A stretch of DNA of 25,497 nt from Nitrospirota bacterium (GTDB lineage: Bacteria > Nitrospirota > Thermodesulfovibrionia > Thermodesulfovibrionales > UBA6898), in assembly GCA_029858145.1 (NCBI GenBank), contig JAOUFP010000003.1, positions 1-25,497 of the forward strand, written 5' to 3'. The number at the start of each line of letters is the position of its first letter. Position 1 is the first letter of the stretch. The notes below the pieces were generated by a model. It was not told the origin of the DNA and made no database searches. It worked only from the letters and a program-made list of their open reading frames with translations. Position numbers and translations under genes: made by a program. Positions 1 through 8,237 of the stretch are shown piece after piece.

Positions 1-2
1 AT

Positions 3-797
3 AAGGGACGCCCTGTTTTCGCGACGGGGATCATTCAGGACATCTCCGACCGGAAAGAGAAGGAAGAGCAGTCGCGCCTTCTCGAAGAGGAACTGAGGCA
101 TGTCTCGCGGGTCTCCGCGCTGGGAGAAATGACCGCTGCCATCGCCCACGAGGTGAACCAGCCGCTCGCGGCGATCATGAGCAATGCCCAGGCAGCGCAG
201 CGAATACTTGGCAATGAGCACCCGGATATGTCTGAACTGCGTGAGATCCTCGCGGACATTATCAGCGATGACAGGCGGGCGAAAGAGGTGATCCAGAGGC
301 TTCGGGCGATGCTGAAAAAATCCGAGTTCGAATATGTTCCGGTCAATGTGAACGAAATCATCCGGGAAGTTGTTCCTCTTGTCCGGAGCGATCTGCTTAT
401 CAGGGGTGTCTGGCTGAGTCTCGAACTCGATGAAAATATGCCTCCCGTATACGGCGACCGGGTGCAGTTGCAGCAGGTCCTGCTGAATCTTGTCCTGAAC
501 GCGTGTGACGCCATGAACAGCGCGGAACACAAAATTGTGACCATTTCAACGAGCAGGAGGGATTCCGGAGAGGTGATCGTCAGGGTGAGCGACAACGGCC
601 CGGGGATTAGGGGTGAACACTTCAGTGAACTCTTTCACCCCTTCTTTACCACGAAGGAAGAAGGCCTCGGGATGGGGCTCGCCATTAACCGGGCGATTGT
701 CAGCGCCCATGGGGGACGAATCTGGGCGGAAAACAATCTTCGCGGCGGGGCGTCGTTTTTCTTTGCGGTACCGGTGTACCGGGAGGAGAAACAGTGA
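3..797 (+). CDS. PAS-type sensor histidine kinase, C-terminal part (5' truncated by window edge)
   Basis: The frame is open from base 3, so the protein continues upstream of the window; 264 residues are visible. The first residues (GRPVFATGIIQDISDRKEKE) read as the end of a PAS domain and its linker. A HisKA segment follows, with the H-box IAHEVNQPLAAI; the phospho-accepting His codon is near base 147. The HATPase part has an N-box (LLNLVLNACDAM), a G1 box (VSDNGPGI) and a G2 box (GLGMGLAINRAI). The arrangement is that of FixL/TodS-like kinases, with autophosphorylation on His and transfer to a FixJ-type regulator. Its stop overlaps the start of the regulator gene in a GTGA, which implies translational coupling and a cognate pair. 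The signal sensed lies in the missing N-terminal part and cannot be told. Confidence 0.93.
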   Translation, partial: KGRPVFATGIIQDISDRKEKEEQSRLLEEELRHVSRVSALGEMTAAIAHEVNQPLAAIMSNAQAAQRILGNEHPDMSELREILADIISDDRRAKEVIQRLRAMLKKSEFEYVPVNVNEIIREVVPLVRSDLLIRGVWLSLELDENMPPVYGDRVQLQQVLLNLVLNACDAMNSAEHKIVTISTSRRDSGEVIVRVSDNGPGIRGEHFSELFHPFFTTKEEGLGMGLAINRAIVSAHGGRIWAENNLRGGASFFFAVPVYREEKQ

Positions 798-1423
798 AGG
801 GGGCGTTTACCGTTTACGTGGTTGATGATGATGCCTCGGTGAGGAAAAGCCTCCGGAGGCTCATTCGCTCCGCCGGCTACCATGTGGAGGCGTTCGCATC
901 GGCGCAGGATTTTCTGTCGTGGAAGTCTGCTGACGGACCAGGCTGCCTGGTTCTCGACGTCAACCTGCCGGACCTGAGCGGGCTCGATCTGCAGCTGGAA
1001 CTGGCAAAAAGGGAAATTTCACCTCCGGTCATTTTCATCACGGGCCATGGCGACATCCCCATGAGCGTGAAGGCGATGAAGGAAGGGGCTGTTGATTTTC
1101 TGACGAAGCCCTTTGAGTCAAGGGACCTTCTTTGCGCGATAGGAAACGCTATGGGCAGAGATGCGGCGAAAAGGAGTGAAAACAGAGAGATTCAGAGGAT
1201 ACGGCAGCTTCTCGAAATGCTCACGGCCCGGGAGTACGAGGTCATGCGCTGGATCATCACCGGCATGCTGAACAAACAAATCGCGTTTGAACTCGGCACG
1301 ACCGAAAAAACGGTGAAGGTCCACCGCAGCCGCGTCATGGAGAAAATGCAGGCGGATTCAGTGGCGGAACTGGTGCGCATGGCCGAAAAGGCGGGTGTTC
1401 CGCCGGCGAAACATAGCCGTTGA
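794..1423 (+). CDS. FixJ/NarL-family two-component response regulator (REC-LuxR HTH)
   Basis: 209 residues, the usual length for FixJ-type regulators. The receiver domain (about residues 5-120) has the acidic pocket DDD at 11-13, phospho-acceptor Asp55 in LVLDVNLPDLSG, Thr83 and Lys105 (TKPF). The LuxR-type helix-turn-helix (about 143-200) shows LTAREYEVMRWIITGMLNKQ and TTEKTVKVHRSRVMEKM. The start is GTG at 794, overlapping the kinase stop by 4 nt. The partner kinase is therefore almost certainly the gene just upstream. FixJ-family relatives such as TodT and StyR bind inverted repeats spaced by 4 nt, and two palindromes of that form lie at 5523 and 6037 in this window; that link is inference. 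Confidence 0.95.
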   Translation: MKGAFTVYVVDDDASVRKSLRRLIRSAGYHVEAFASAQDFLSWKSADGPGCLVLDVNLPDLSGLDLQLELAKREISPPVIFITGHGDIPMSVKAMKEGAVDFLTKPFESRDLLCAIGNAMGRDAAKRSENREIQRIRQLLEMLTAREYEVMRWIITGMLNKQIAFELGTTEKTVKVHRSRVMEKMQADSVAELVRMAEKAGVPPAKHSR

Positions 1424-1518
1424 AGTCGAAAAAGCATTTCACCCCAGAGCACACAGAGAACGCAGCCGAAAGCAGGTGCTATTAATCCACATTATTTATA
1501 AAATGTTGTATTCCAAAT

Positions 1519-1637
1519 GCAGGAGAAGGCATTGTCGCTCATTCCCGCTTTGCTCCGTGGCATTTTCCTTCTGATATTCGTAGAAACAGTCTGCCGGACT
1601 ATCGGAAAATGAAGCCGCCCTCAATGCCTTCTCCTGC
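1519..1637. repeat. 119-bp nested inverted-repeat element in a convergent intergenic gap
   Basis: GCAGGAGAAGGCATTG at 1519-1534 is matched perfectly by its reverse complement at 1622-1637, which is 16 of 16 bases with 87 bp between the arms. A second perfect pair is nested inside: CATTTTCC (1561-1568) with GGAAAATG (1604-1611). The element lies between two converging genes, so it could be a bidirectional structure that stops transcription, a structured RNA, or a MITE-like miniature transposable element with 16-bp terminal repeats. I see no clear target-site duplication and no second copy in the window. Confidence 0.6.
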
Positions 1638-1704
1638 CTCGTTGTTTGATTACCACCAGAAAGATTTATGAATCATGCAGGCTAAGTGACGGGAAGCAGA
1701 AAAC

Positions 1705-4700
1705 CTACTCTCCCTCTTTTTTCGGAAAGATTGGTTCAATGAGGGTGATCGGCAGTTTTAATGTCCTCTCCACTATGCCGAGAAATTCAGAGCCGACTGC
1801 GGAGGGAGAGAGGAACGTCACCTGCGGGTCCTTCAGATCCCCCGATATTTTCACCGGCACTGATACCAGGTTGCCGCCCAGAATATGACCGAGAATTGGA
1901 ATTTTGCTTACGATCCGGTGTACCGCCTTCAGAGGGGCCACAAGGGCGTTGATATCGAGGGTCTCATTGCCGATGTCGACAGAACCGCGCGCCATTATTC
2001 CCATGACGGAAGCGTCAAGAACTCCCTCCTCGATATGAAGCATCTGCCCCTGGAGCGAACCGCGCGCGTTTAAAACACGATAGCCGACAATTTCCTTTTC
2101 GATATCTGGAAATTCTCCCTTAAGGTTTTCCGATTCATTCAGAAGATCGAGTGTCTTGTTGATAGACTTCGACTTAAGGATCTTGCCGTCTTTCGCCCGA
2201 AGGTGGAAAGTGCCGTTCAGGCTGTTCACGAGTTCCCCGATCGTTCCCTCGCCCTTCAGGCTCGCCTCCATGTTGAATGTGCCGGTGTAATCCGCGTTCT
2301 TGTCCGTGAGACAAAGAATCGTCGGACGGAAGGCGAGATCTTTCGCGGAGAGAGCGATGCCGAGTTTTATCCCCTGTTCGGTGACGCTGACATCACCGGT
2401 TGCCGAGACCTCGCAGAGCGCCGCCTTATTAACCTTTATAAGTGCGGTTTTACCATCGAATGTGACATCCGCATGAAACGGCTTCAGATTGAATTGACGG
2501 TAGCGCAGAAAATCCGACATGACTCTCAATGTGCCCCTCACCGGAACATCTTTCAGAATTCCGCTTTTTTTTCGTTTGATTTCAGGTGTTTCTTTCCGGA
2601 TTATATCTTCTATAGTATTGAGGTCAATGCCGTCCGAGGAGACGTCCATGTCGACAGCATACCATGACGGCTGTCTGGAGACCGTCCCTTTGGCCTTGAG
2701 TTTCATGTCGCCTGCTGTAATTTCTGCCGTATCGATAACAATACCGTGCTCCTTTGCTTCGAGAGCGATATGCTGCACCACAAGCGGCATGTCCGGATTC
2801 CAGGGAATCGGAATATTTTTCCCCTTCAGTTTCCCTTGAGCAGTAGACTCCTGCGGATGTTCGATGACAATATGAGTCAGAAAGTCGCCTTCCAGGGCCG
2901 CATCAGAGAAGATGCTGTCAGTGAAAATTGTATGCAAGGTGTCTGCGGCAACGTTTCCCCTGAAGGAGACGTCAAGCGTCTCCTTGTCGAGGATTAATCG
3001 AGCGGCGGCATCGGACTTGCGGTCTTTTACTGCCGCTTTATGTACAGCTAAAGCATCAGGGGTCTTTGTCAAGGAGAGAGATACTTTTGTATCACCGTTG
3101 AACAGAAGGTTCCCGTCAAATTTCGTTTTTTTGTCCTTTTCCCACGAAACAGCCGCGTCAGTCACGGAAAAAGGAGCATGAAGTTTTTTTATCTCATGAG
3201 GAATTTTCGCCAGTGCGGTTATCCAGGGGAGAACTTCAGGGCCGACATCTCCCTTAAGCGATAAATCTATCGATCGGATATCAGCCGGGAAATTGTTGAA
3301 AGTCCCTGTAACCGTGATCAGACTGTCGAGGATCTTCGACCGGATATCCTTCAGGGAAAGTTCGCTCTGTGTGACTACGAAGGTCCCGGTTATTTCTTCT
3401 GCCTTCCCGGGAAGAAACGATGCATCCAATTTGACCCTCCTTGCCTCGCCTTCTTCTCTGAACTGCCATTTTCCGGACTCATAAAGCGGACCGCGGAAGG
3501 TCACGGAGGAGAACGCGACAAGGCCTTTTATGGACCGCACTGTATTGAGCACCGGCTTTATCTCTTCGAATGATGTAATCCACGGGTACAATTCATCGGC
3601 GGAAACCAGCATCTGACCGCCGGTTATTTCCACGTCGTATGGACTGGCAAGTCCGAGACTGCCCGACAGCCGTGAAAAGGAAGAACCGCCGATGCTCCCG
3701 CCCAAATCTTCCACTTGTATGCTCTTCTCATCAAAGAAGAATTTTCCCCCGGTTACCGCGAGTGAAAAAGGCAAAGGTTCATAGCGGGTTTTAATATCCA
3801 TGTCATCAGCGGCGATCTTCACGTGGATCGAATCCAGCCGTTCTCCTAGGATCAGCCTGCCCTCAGCAGTGCCCCGGAGGTCGTGGAGACGACCCATCTC
3901 CCGCAGAAAGGCTTCGTTTTTCACCAGCTTCTTGTCCCTGATGAGCGGGGGCAGCGCACCCGCATCAGCCCTGACATGCAAGTCAATATGAAAAGGGGCA
4001 TCTTTTCCCTTCAGGCCGATCCGCAGCTCGCCTTTGCTGCAGCGGTTATTTCCCATAGATGCCCGGACATTGGAGCCTTCAAGGATTCCCCTTGAGATGT
4101 CCACTTCCCCGGCAACATTCTGAAATGTCAGATCCCGCGCCGCAACGTGTATGGTCCCTCCGAGCAGCTTCCCGGATACCCGGATGTTTTCTGTGCGGCC
4201 GAGGTCGGACAATGCTTTGCCGGAGGTATGAAAATGCAAAGCCGGGATCTGACCGTCCCGCAGATAATCGAAAATGGTACTGATGACCGGAATATCTCCG
4301 GCAAGGGTGAGCGCGGAGTCGCGGACCGGACGAACGTTTATTGACTTCCCGTCGGCGCCCGCCGTCATGCTGCCGGAATCGCGGTCAAGCGTATATTGCA
4401 CTGAAAGTTTCAATGCCGGTTGTCCGATGTTCACCTCTTTGATGAGGACAGACACCTTCTTCGGTTCGATCCCGATGTCGCCTTTTATTTTCGCGTCTTT
4501 TAATGTTACCTGCCTATTCTTTCTGGAGACAGTGAGCCCCGGGACGGTGCTTTCCGCCGATGCCTCTACCTGTCTGAGCCCCAGCGACCTGAATTTCACG
4601 GAAAGATCGGCTTCAGCGATTCCAATATGTTCAGCTGTCTTTGGTGTGAGGCGGGTAAGAAGAATATCGGGATGGAGGCGGGTGATCCGGACGGAACCTT

Positions 4701-5334
4701 CACTTTTAAGGTCATCCGCTGCCAAAGCGGCCGAGAATGAAAGATTATCCCATAGGTTCGACCTGCCGGTCAGGCTGACCTCTAATGTTTTTCGAGAGAC
4801 GCTGAGCCGGGACCGGATCATATCGAAGGAAAAAGCGATTTCATCAGACTCAGTGAGATTGAGCCTGCCGTTCCGGATAGCAACGGTGAGCCCCGGTGAG
4901 GTCGCAACAACATAGCGAGACAGTGTTCGCAGCTTCTCTTCGATGGCTTCCAGGGAAGGCTTTTCCTTTTCTTTCATGATGGCAACGGTGAAGCGGGGCG
5001 CTTCGAGACCGAGTTTTGCGATACGCAGATCGCCCCTGATGAGCGCCCACAGACCGGGATATATTCTGACGGATTCAACGGAACCTTGAGCCTTGCCGGG
5101 TATTGCTACGTCGACTTTGCGGAAAATGATTTCCGGAAGAGGAAAGAGGAAAAGCTCCGAACTGCCATACCTGACCTCCGCTCCGGTCTTTTCGAGGAAA
5201 TAGACACGCAATTTCTCTTTGACGGTTTCTGTATTAACGAGTCTTGCGGCTGCAAAATAGAGGACGAGGGATGCGATGATGACAACCCCCGTGAAGACCG
5301 CGAGCAGCAGAAATATTTTATGCCGTTTTCTCAT
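1705..5334 (-). CDS. AsmA-family envelope protein (YhdP/TamB-like lipid-transfer type)
   Basis: Very long protein, 1209 residues from the chosen start. One N-terminal membrane anchor (roughly residues 5-30, IFLLLAVFTGVVIIASLVLY) precedes a long stretch of alternating beta-strand character with repeated DITG/VTGTF/ISGDL-type turns, as expected for the periplasmic beta-groove of AsmA proteins. The C-terminal region carries the typical AsmA-like end: GSLQGQMLHIEEG, then GNLVSVPVKISGDLKDPQVT and LSPSAVGSEFLGI. Known family members span the periplasm and help move phospholipids to the outer membrane. The open frame extends to 5484, but the ATG at 5334 puts the anchor at the very N-terminus; no strong ribosome site precedes it. 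It is transcribed toward the 794 regulator gene and away from the receiver gene at 5581. Confidence 0.88.
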   Translation of the reverse strand: MRKRHKIFLLLAVFTGVVIIASLVLYFAAARLVNTETVKEKLRVYFLEKTGAEVRYGSSELFLFPLPEIIFRKVDVAIPGKAQGSVESVRIYPGLWALIRGDLRIAKLGLEAPRFTVAIMKEKEKPSLEAIEEKLRTLSRYVVATSPGLTVAIRNGRLNLTESDEIAFSFDMIRSRLSVSRKTLEVSLTGRSNLWDNLSFSAALAADDLKSEGSVRITRLHPDILLTRLTPKTAEHIGIAEADLSVKFRSLGLRQVEASAESTVPGLTVSRKNRQVTLKDAKIKGDIGIEPKKVSVLIKEVNIGQPALKLSVQYTLDRDSGSMTAGADGKSINVRPVRDSALTLAGDIPVISTIFDYLRDGQIPALHFHTSGKALSDLGRTENIRVSGKLLGGTIHVAARDLTFQNVAGEVDISRGILEGSNVRASMGNNRCSKGELRIGLKGKDAPFHIDLHVRADAGALPPLIRDKKLVKNEAFLREMGRLHDLRGTAEGRLILGERLDSIHVKIAADDMDIKTRYEPLPFSLAVTGGKFFFDEKSIQVEDLGGSIGGSSFSRLSGSLGLASPYDVEITGGQMLVSADELYPWITSFEEIKPVLNTVRSIKGLVAFSSVTFRGPLYESGKWQFREEGEARRVKLDASFLPGKAEEITGTFVVTQSELSLKDIRSKILDSLITVTGTFNNFPADIRSIDLSLKGDVGPEVLPWITALAKIPHEIKKLHAPFSVTDAAVSWEKDKKTKFDGNLLFNGDTKVSLSLTKTPDALAVHKAAVKDRKSDAAARLILDKETLDVSFRGNVAADTLHTIFTDSIFSDAALEGDFLTHIVIEHPQESTAQGKLKGKNIPIPWNPDMPLVVQHIALEAKEHGIVIDTAEITAGDMKLKAKGTVSRQPSWYAVDMDVSSDGIDLNTIEDIIRKETPEIKRKKSGILKDVPVRGTLRVMSDFLRYRQFNLKPFHADVTFDGKTALIKVNKAALCEVSATGDVSVTEQGIKLGIALSAKDLAFRPTILCLTDKNADYTGTFNMEASLKGEGTIGELVNSLNGTFHLRAKDGKILKSKSINKTLDLLNESENLKGEFPDIEKEIVGYRVLNARGSLQGQMLHIEEGVLDASVMGIMARGSVDIGNETLDINALVAPLKAVHRIVSKIPILGHILGGNLVSVPVKISGDLKDPQVTFLSPSAVGSEFLGIVERTLKLPITLIEPIFPKKEGE

Positions 5335-5522
5335 GCGATTATTATAACCTGATTTTTTCTCTCCCGGAGACGCTGCAAATTGTTTCCCTGAACAGAATAT
5401 CAGAAAAATAGCCCCGGTGCTATAGGCAAAAGGTCTGACAGGAATGGTAGTTAGCATATGATTCGAGGGAAAAATGTGCTGCATATGGCAGCTCGTTGCG
5501 CTTGATTACAGGCAGGGGGCTT

Positions 5523-5540
5523 ATTGGACCAAAGTCCAAT
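5523..5540. promoter_or_regulatory. Palindromic operator 1, candidate FixJ/TodT-type binding site
   Basis: ATTGGAC-CAAA-GTCCAAT is a perfect 7-4-7 inverted repeat 40 bp upstream of the receiver gene at 5581. It abuts a weak -35 (TATACA, 5540-5545), which is 17 bp from a -10-like TAGAAT (5563-5568). Its centre would be about 43 bp before the inferred start of transcription, a usual position for an activator touching RNA polymerase. A near copy lies at 6037-6056. Confidence 0.55.
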
Positions 5541-5580
5541 ATACAGACGAATTTCAAATTGATAGAATTCTCGTATAGTC

Positions 5581-5937
5581 ATGAAAAATCTCGTATGCAT
5601 TATTGATGACGATGAATCTGTCAGGAAATCCCTGAAACGGCTTGTGGTTTCTTTCGGATATGAAGTTGCGGTATTCTCGTCCGCCCGGAGTTTTCTTGAT
5701 TCCATATCGCCTGACACCAGAGGATGTATTATCCTTGATCTGCGTATGCCGGGCATGGATGGCTTCGCGCTCCAGAGAAAACTCAAAGAGCTGCATTACG
5801 ACATGCCCGTCATTTTTATTACTGCGCATGCGATGCCCGGAGACCGGGAGTACGCGATGAATCAGGGCGCGATCGGCTTTCTGCACAAGCCTTTTGATGA
5901 GGGATCGCTGATCGAGCTCATCGAGGAGTGTGTTTAA
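5581..5937 (+). CDS. Single-domain response regulator (CheY-like receiver, FixJ-type sequence)
   Basis: 118 residues made of one receiver domain and nothing else. Acidic residues Asp9-Asp11 (IIDDDESVRKSL), phospho-acceptor Asp53 (IILDLRMPGMDG), Thr81 (FITAH) and Lys103 (HKPF) are all present, so it should be phosphorylatable. Its sequence resembles the receivers of FixJ-type regulators, including the one at 794 (compare DESVRKSLKRL with DASVRKSLRRL), but no LuxR DNA-binding domain follows in any frame. It may act as a phosphate sink, a competitor for the upstream kinase, or by protein contact. No Shine-Dalgarno sequence is visible before the ATG; with the proposed promoter the leader would be only a few bases. 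A palindromic operator lies 40 bp upstream. Confidence 0.88.
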   Translation: MKNLVCIIDDDESVRKSLKRLVVSFGYEVAVFSSARSFLDSISPDTRGCIILDLRMPGMDGFALQRKLKELHYDMPVIFITAHAMPGDREYAMNQGAIGFLHKPFDEGSLIELIEECV

Positions 5938-6036
5938 GATGAAAAATGCGGCTATCCGTCAGTCATGACAGCCATCTGCGCGCTTCATTTGCGCTGCTCT
6001 GTCCGGAAGTTTCTGACCGTGCGGATGCGGAGAGGG

Positions 6037-6056
6037 TATTGTACGAAAGTACAATA
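6037..6056. promoter_or_regulatory. Palindromic operator 2, candidate FixJ/TodT-type binding site
   Basis: TATTGTAC-GAAA-GTACAATA is a perfect 8-4-8 inverted repeat upstream of the YSC84-like gene. It shares ATTGnAC-nAAA-GTnCAAT with the site at 5523-5540, including the asymmetric nAAA spacer. A -10-like TAAACT (6078-6083) starts the same distance from the palindrome centre (31.5 nt) as TAGAAT does at the first site. Another possible -10, TATAGT, lies at 6101-6106. No good -35 is visible, which fits an activator-dependent promoter. Confidence 0.55.
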
Positions 6057-6141
6057 GGCAGGCCGCTCAATGCCTGCTAAACTATATTCATTAATAGGGG
6101 TATAGTGCTGAATGACAGAGCACATGAAAAGGAGGAAAAAG

Positions 6142-6705
6142 ATGAAGAACAGTATACGATTTGTGACATTTTTTGTTGTGTTTGCGATGCTTGTGATGCC
6201 CTGTGCCTTTTCCCAAAAGGCGTATGCTGCGTCTGCGGAAGAGATCGACCGTGATGCCGACTCTGCCCTGCTGAAGTTGTATGAAAAAACTCCGGCGGCA
6301 AAGGAACTCTCTACGATTGCTAAGGGAATCCTCGTATTCCCCAGTATTGTCAAGGGCGGTTTGATTATAGGCGGACAGTACGGCGAAGGCGCCCTCAGAA
6401 TTAACGGGAAAACCGACGGCTACTATAACACCGTGGCAGCCTCCTATGGTCTGCAGGCAGGGGTGCAGTCATTCGGCTACGCGCTCTTTTTCATAACCGA
6501 CAAGGCGCTCGAATATCTGAAGAACAGCAAGGGTTGGGAGATCGGTGTCGGCCCGAGTATCGTTATCGTCGATGCCGGCCTTGCCAGTTCGCTGACTACT
6601 ACCACAGCAAAATCGGATGTCTATGCCTTTTTCTTTGACCAAAAGGGGCTGATGGCAGGTTTGGGGTTGCAGGGAAGCAAGATTACGAGACTCGACAAGA
6701 AATAG
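6142..6705 (+). CDS. Secreted SYLF/YSC84-domain lipid-binding protein
   Basis: 187 residues. The ATG at 6142 is chosen over 6112 because AAAGGAGG lies 8-9 nt before it and it starts the signal peptide directly (MKNSIRFVTFFVV...SQKAYA, cleavage near residue 29). The mature part carries the SYLF/YSC84 signature: AKGILVFPSIVKGGLIIGGQ, then YGEGALR, followed by YGLQAGVQSFGYALFF and a C-terminal GLMAGLGLQGSKI. Eukaryotic SYLF proteins bind phosphoinositides and actin; bacterial secreted forms are uncharacterised lipid-binding candidates of the periplasm or outer membrane. A palindromic operator lies about 90 bp upstream, so it may belong to the FixJ-type regulon. It is followed at 80 bp by an anchored protein on the same strand. 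Confidence 0.88.
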   Translation: MKNSIRFVTFFVVFAMLVMPCAFSQKAYAASAEEIDRDADSALLKLYEKTPAAKELSTIAKGILVFPSIVKGGLIIGGQYGEGALRINGKTDGYYNTVAASYGLQAGVQSFGYALFFITDKALEYLKNSKGWEIGVGPSIVIVDAGLASSLTTTTAKSDVYAFFFDQKGLMAGLGLQGSKITRLDKK

Positions 6706-6785
6706 GCGGATGCCCGGAAGATGCTTTGAATTACGATGATGCGCAGTTATAGCTGAAACAAGTCATAGGCAAAGGAGAAAGAAAA

Positions 6786-7256
6786 ATGAGCAGGCTGAGA
6801 AAAAACAGTTTTTACGGCAGGTTGTTGATATTGTTGGCTTCTGTGGTTCTGGCGACGTCTGCGATGGGGCTTATCTTTTTGGCTCCGATAGCAGCGTACA
6901 AATATATGAAGAAAGATAAAGGTTATGAAGCAACAGCTGAAATGCCGGCGCCTGCAGACAAGGTCTTCGGCGCGGCGGTCAGCATTGCCGAAGAGAAGGC
7001 GCCGAAGATACGGATAGTCAAAAGGGAAGACGAGGACATGTTCCTTGAGGTGACGGACGGGGTGCAGACCGCGTCGGTCAAGGTGGAGAAGGGAAGCGAA
7101 GAAGGGAAATCCGCGATCACCGTGATGGCGGATCTGCCGAAGGAGGAAGGGCAGGAAAAGGAAGCCGAAGAAACGAAAGAAAAGGAGCTGGCGCTCCGTA
7201 TTGTCAACCTTCTCTGCACAAAGCTCGAGGTGGAGTGCACTATCACAAAGGAATAA
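6786..7256 (+). CDS. Anchored periplasmic protein of unknown function
   Basis: 156 residues. A basic start (MSRLRKNSFYGR) precedes one hydrophobic helix (about residues 13-37), followed by a soluble part with a VFGAAVSIAEEKAPKIRIVK segment and a KEEGQEKEAEETKEKE charged stretch. The alternation of strand and helix (ATAEMPAPADKVFGAAV, MFLEVTDGVQTASVKV, SAITVMAD) resembles small periplasmic DUF3568-like folds, but I do not recognise the family with certainty. AAAGGAG 7-8 nt before the ATG supports the start. It lies 80 bp after the YSC84-like gene and is probably co-transcribed with it. Confidence 0.75.
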   Translation: MSRLRKNSFYGRLLILLASVVLATSAMGLIFLAPIAAYKYMKKDKGYEATAEMPAPADKVFGAAVSIAEEKAPKIRIVKREDEDMFLEVTDGVQTASVKVEKGSEEGKSAITVMADLPKEEGQEKEAEETKEKELALRIVNLLCTKLEVECTITKE

Positions 7257-7389
7257 TCAGACTGCGAGGAAAAATAGAGGATCGGAAGGGGGTGAAATAA
7301 ACGATAAAATCAGAAGTTATTGCGAATAGTGATAAAAGTTCAGGCGGTGTCTGACAATTAATTATAAAAAAGTCAGAAGGAGATGAAGC

Positions 7390-8214
7390 ATGAAAAGTAT
7401 TAAAAAGTTTTTATTAGTAGTTGCCGTAATTGTTTTTGCGCTGGCTTTTTCTGCTGCTGCCATGGCAGCTATGGACAGCCCGTTTACTATTGATAACGTC
7501 CCCAACGTAGTCGGGGCAGCAGTAGGAATGGTCCTGGACTATCTGGGTTCCGATGATTACACGGCAGCCGCGGCCCCGTTCTTCCGCTGGACGCTCAAAG
7601 GGACGGAAAGGTATCTCCAGCTCAACGTGACGGAGCTTTCCTTTAATGTATTGAACCACCCTAATTGGGTGCTCGCACCGGTACTGAACTACCGGCCTGG
7701 CCGGGATGATGTCGATGATAAGGTAGTGAAGAAAATGGAGGATATCGACGACACGGTGGACGCAGGTCTTTCGGTCGGATATGTATGGAGGGACGCGAAA
7801 AATCCGAGGCACCGTTTTATCACTAATTTGACGTATTATCAGGATATTGGTGACACTTACGATGGCTGGCTGGTTCAGGCCGGAGCGCGTTACTGGCTCC
7901 CCGTCAGCAAGCCCATTGATGTGCAGGTCGGCGTTGGCGCTACCTATGGCAGTTCAGACTATATGGAGACCTATTTTGGTGTGAGCAGCAAGGACGCGGC
8001 AGCTTCAGGACTGAAGGAGTTTAAAGCAGACAGCGGGTTAAGGGATTGGAACGCCCAGCTGGCAGCGGTCTTTCACTTTTCAATGAGCTGGCACATGGGT
8101 GTCGGGGTCAAGTATTTCGGGCTCATGGATGACGCATCGGACAGCCCAATCGTGGATGATCGCGGCTCTTCAAACCAGTGGGTGTACGGAATAGGCTTAG
8201 CTTACAGCTGGTAA
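7390..8214 (+). CDS. Putative outer-membrane beta-barrel protein
   Basis: 274 residues with a clear Sec signal peptide (MKSIKKFLLVVAVIVFALAF then AAAMA; cleavage near residue 26). The mature sequence has alternating polar and hydrophobic strands, aromatic girdle-like residues (RYLQLNVTELSFNVLN, QAGARYWLPVSKPIDVQVGV, WHMGVGVKYFGL) and ends in an aromatic strand YGIGLAYSW, as outer-membrane barrels do for assembly by Bam. GAAGGAG lies 8 nt before the ATG. Specific function and substrate cannot be assigned. A short inverted repeat (TCTGAC 7350-7355, GTCAGA 7372-7377) overlaps the region just before the ribosome site. A structured element lies 24 bp after its stop. Confidence 0.75.
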   Translation: MKSIKKFLLVVAVIVFALAFSAAAMAAMDSPFTIDNVPNVVGAAVGMVLDYLGSDDYTAAAAPFFRWTLKGTERYLQLNVTELSFNVLNHPNWVLAPVLNYRPGRDDVDDKVVKKMEDIDDTVDAGLSVGYVWRDAKNPRHRFITNLTYYQDIGDTYDGWLVQAGARYWLPVSKPIDVQVGVGATYGSSDYMETYFGVSSKDAAASGLKEFKADSGLRDWNAQLAAVFHFSMSWHMGVGVKYFGLMDDASDSPIVDDRGSSNQWVYGIGLAYSW

Positions 8215-8237
8215 GACAGGGGAAAACGGATCAACCA

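Noticed and set aside
1441..1470. CCCAGAGCACACAGAGAACGC purine-rich stretch, with similar CACAGAG or CACGGAGAAAGAG bits near 8391 and 19313
   Set aside because: It resembles dispersed CACAGAG-type low-complexity sequence, but the three bits are too short and diverged to call a repeat family from this window.
4274..4915. Long forward-strand open frame inside the AsmA gene
   Set aside because: It is antisense to a coherent 1209-residue protein and its Ser/Arg-rich product is typical of a shadow frame.
5342..5347. TATAAT on the minus strand just before the AsmA start
   Set aside because: It lies within about 10 nt of the ATG and has no -35 at a proper distance, so it cannot be the promoter for that start.
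5574..5579. TATAGT just before the receiver gene as a -10 element
   Set aside because: Transcription would begin inside the gene after its only sensible start; TAGAAT at 5563-5568 fits better.
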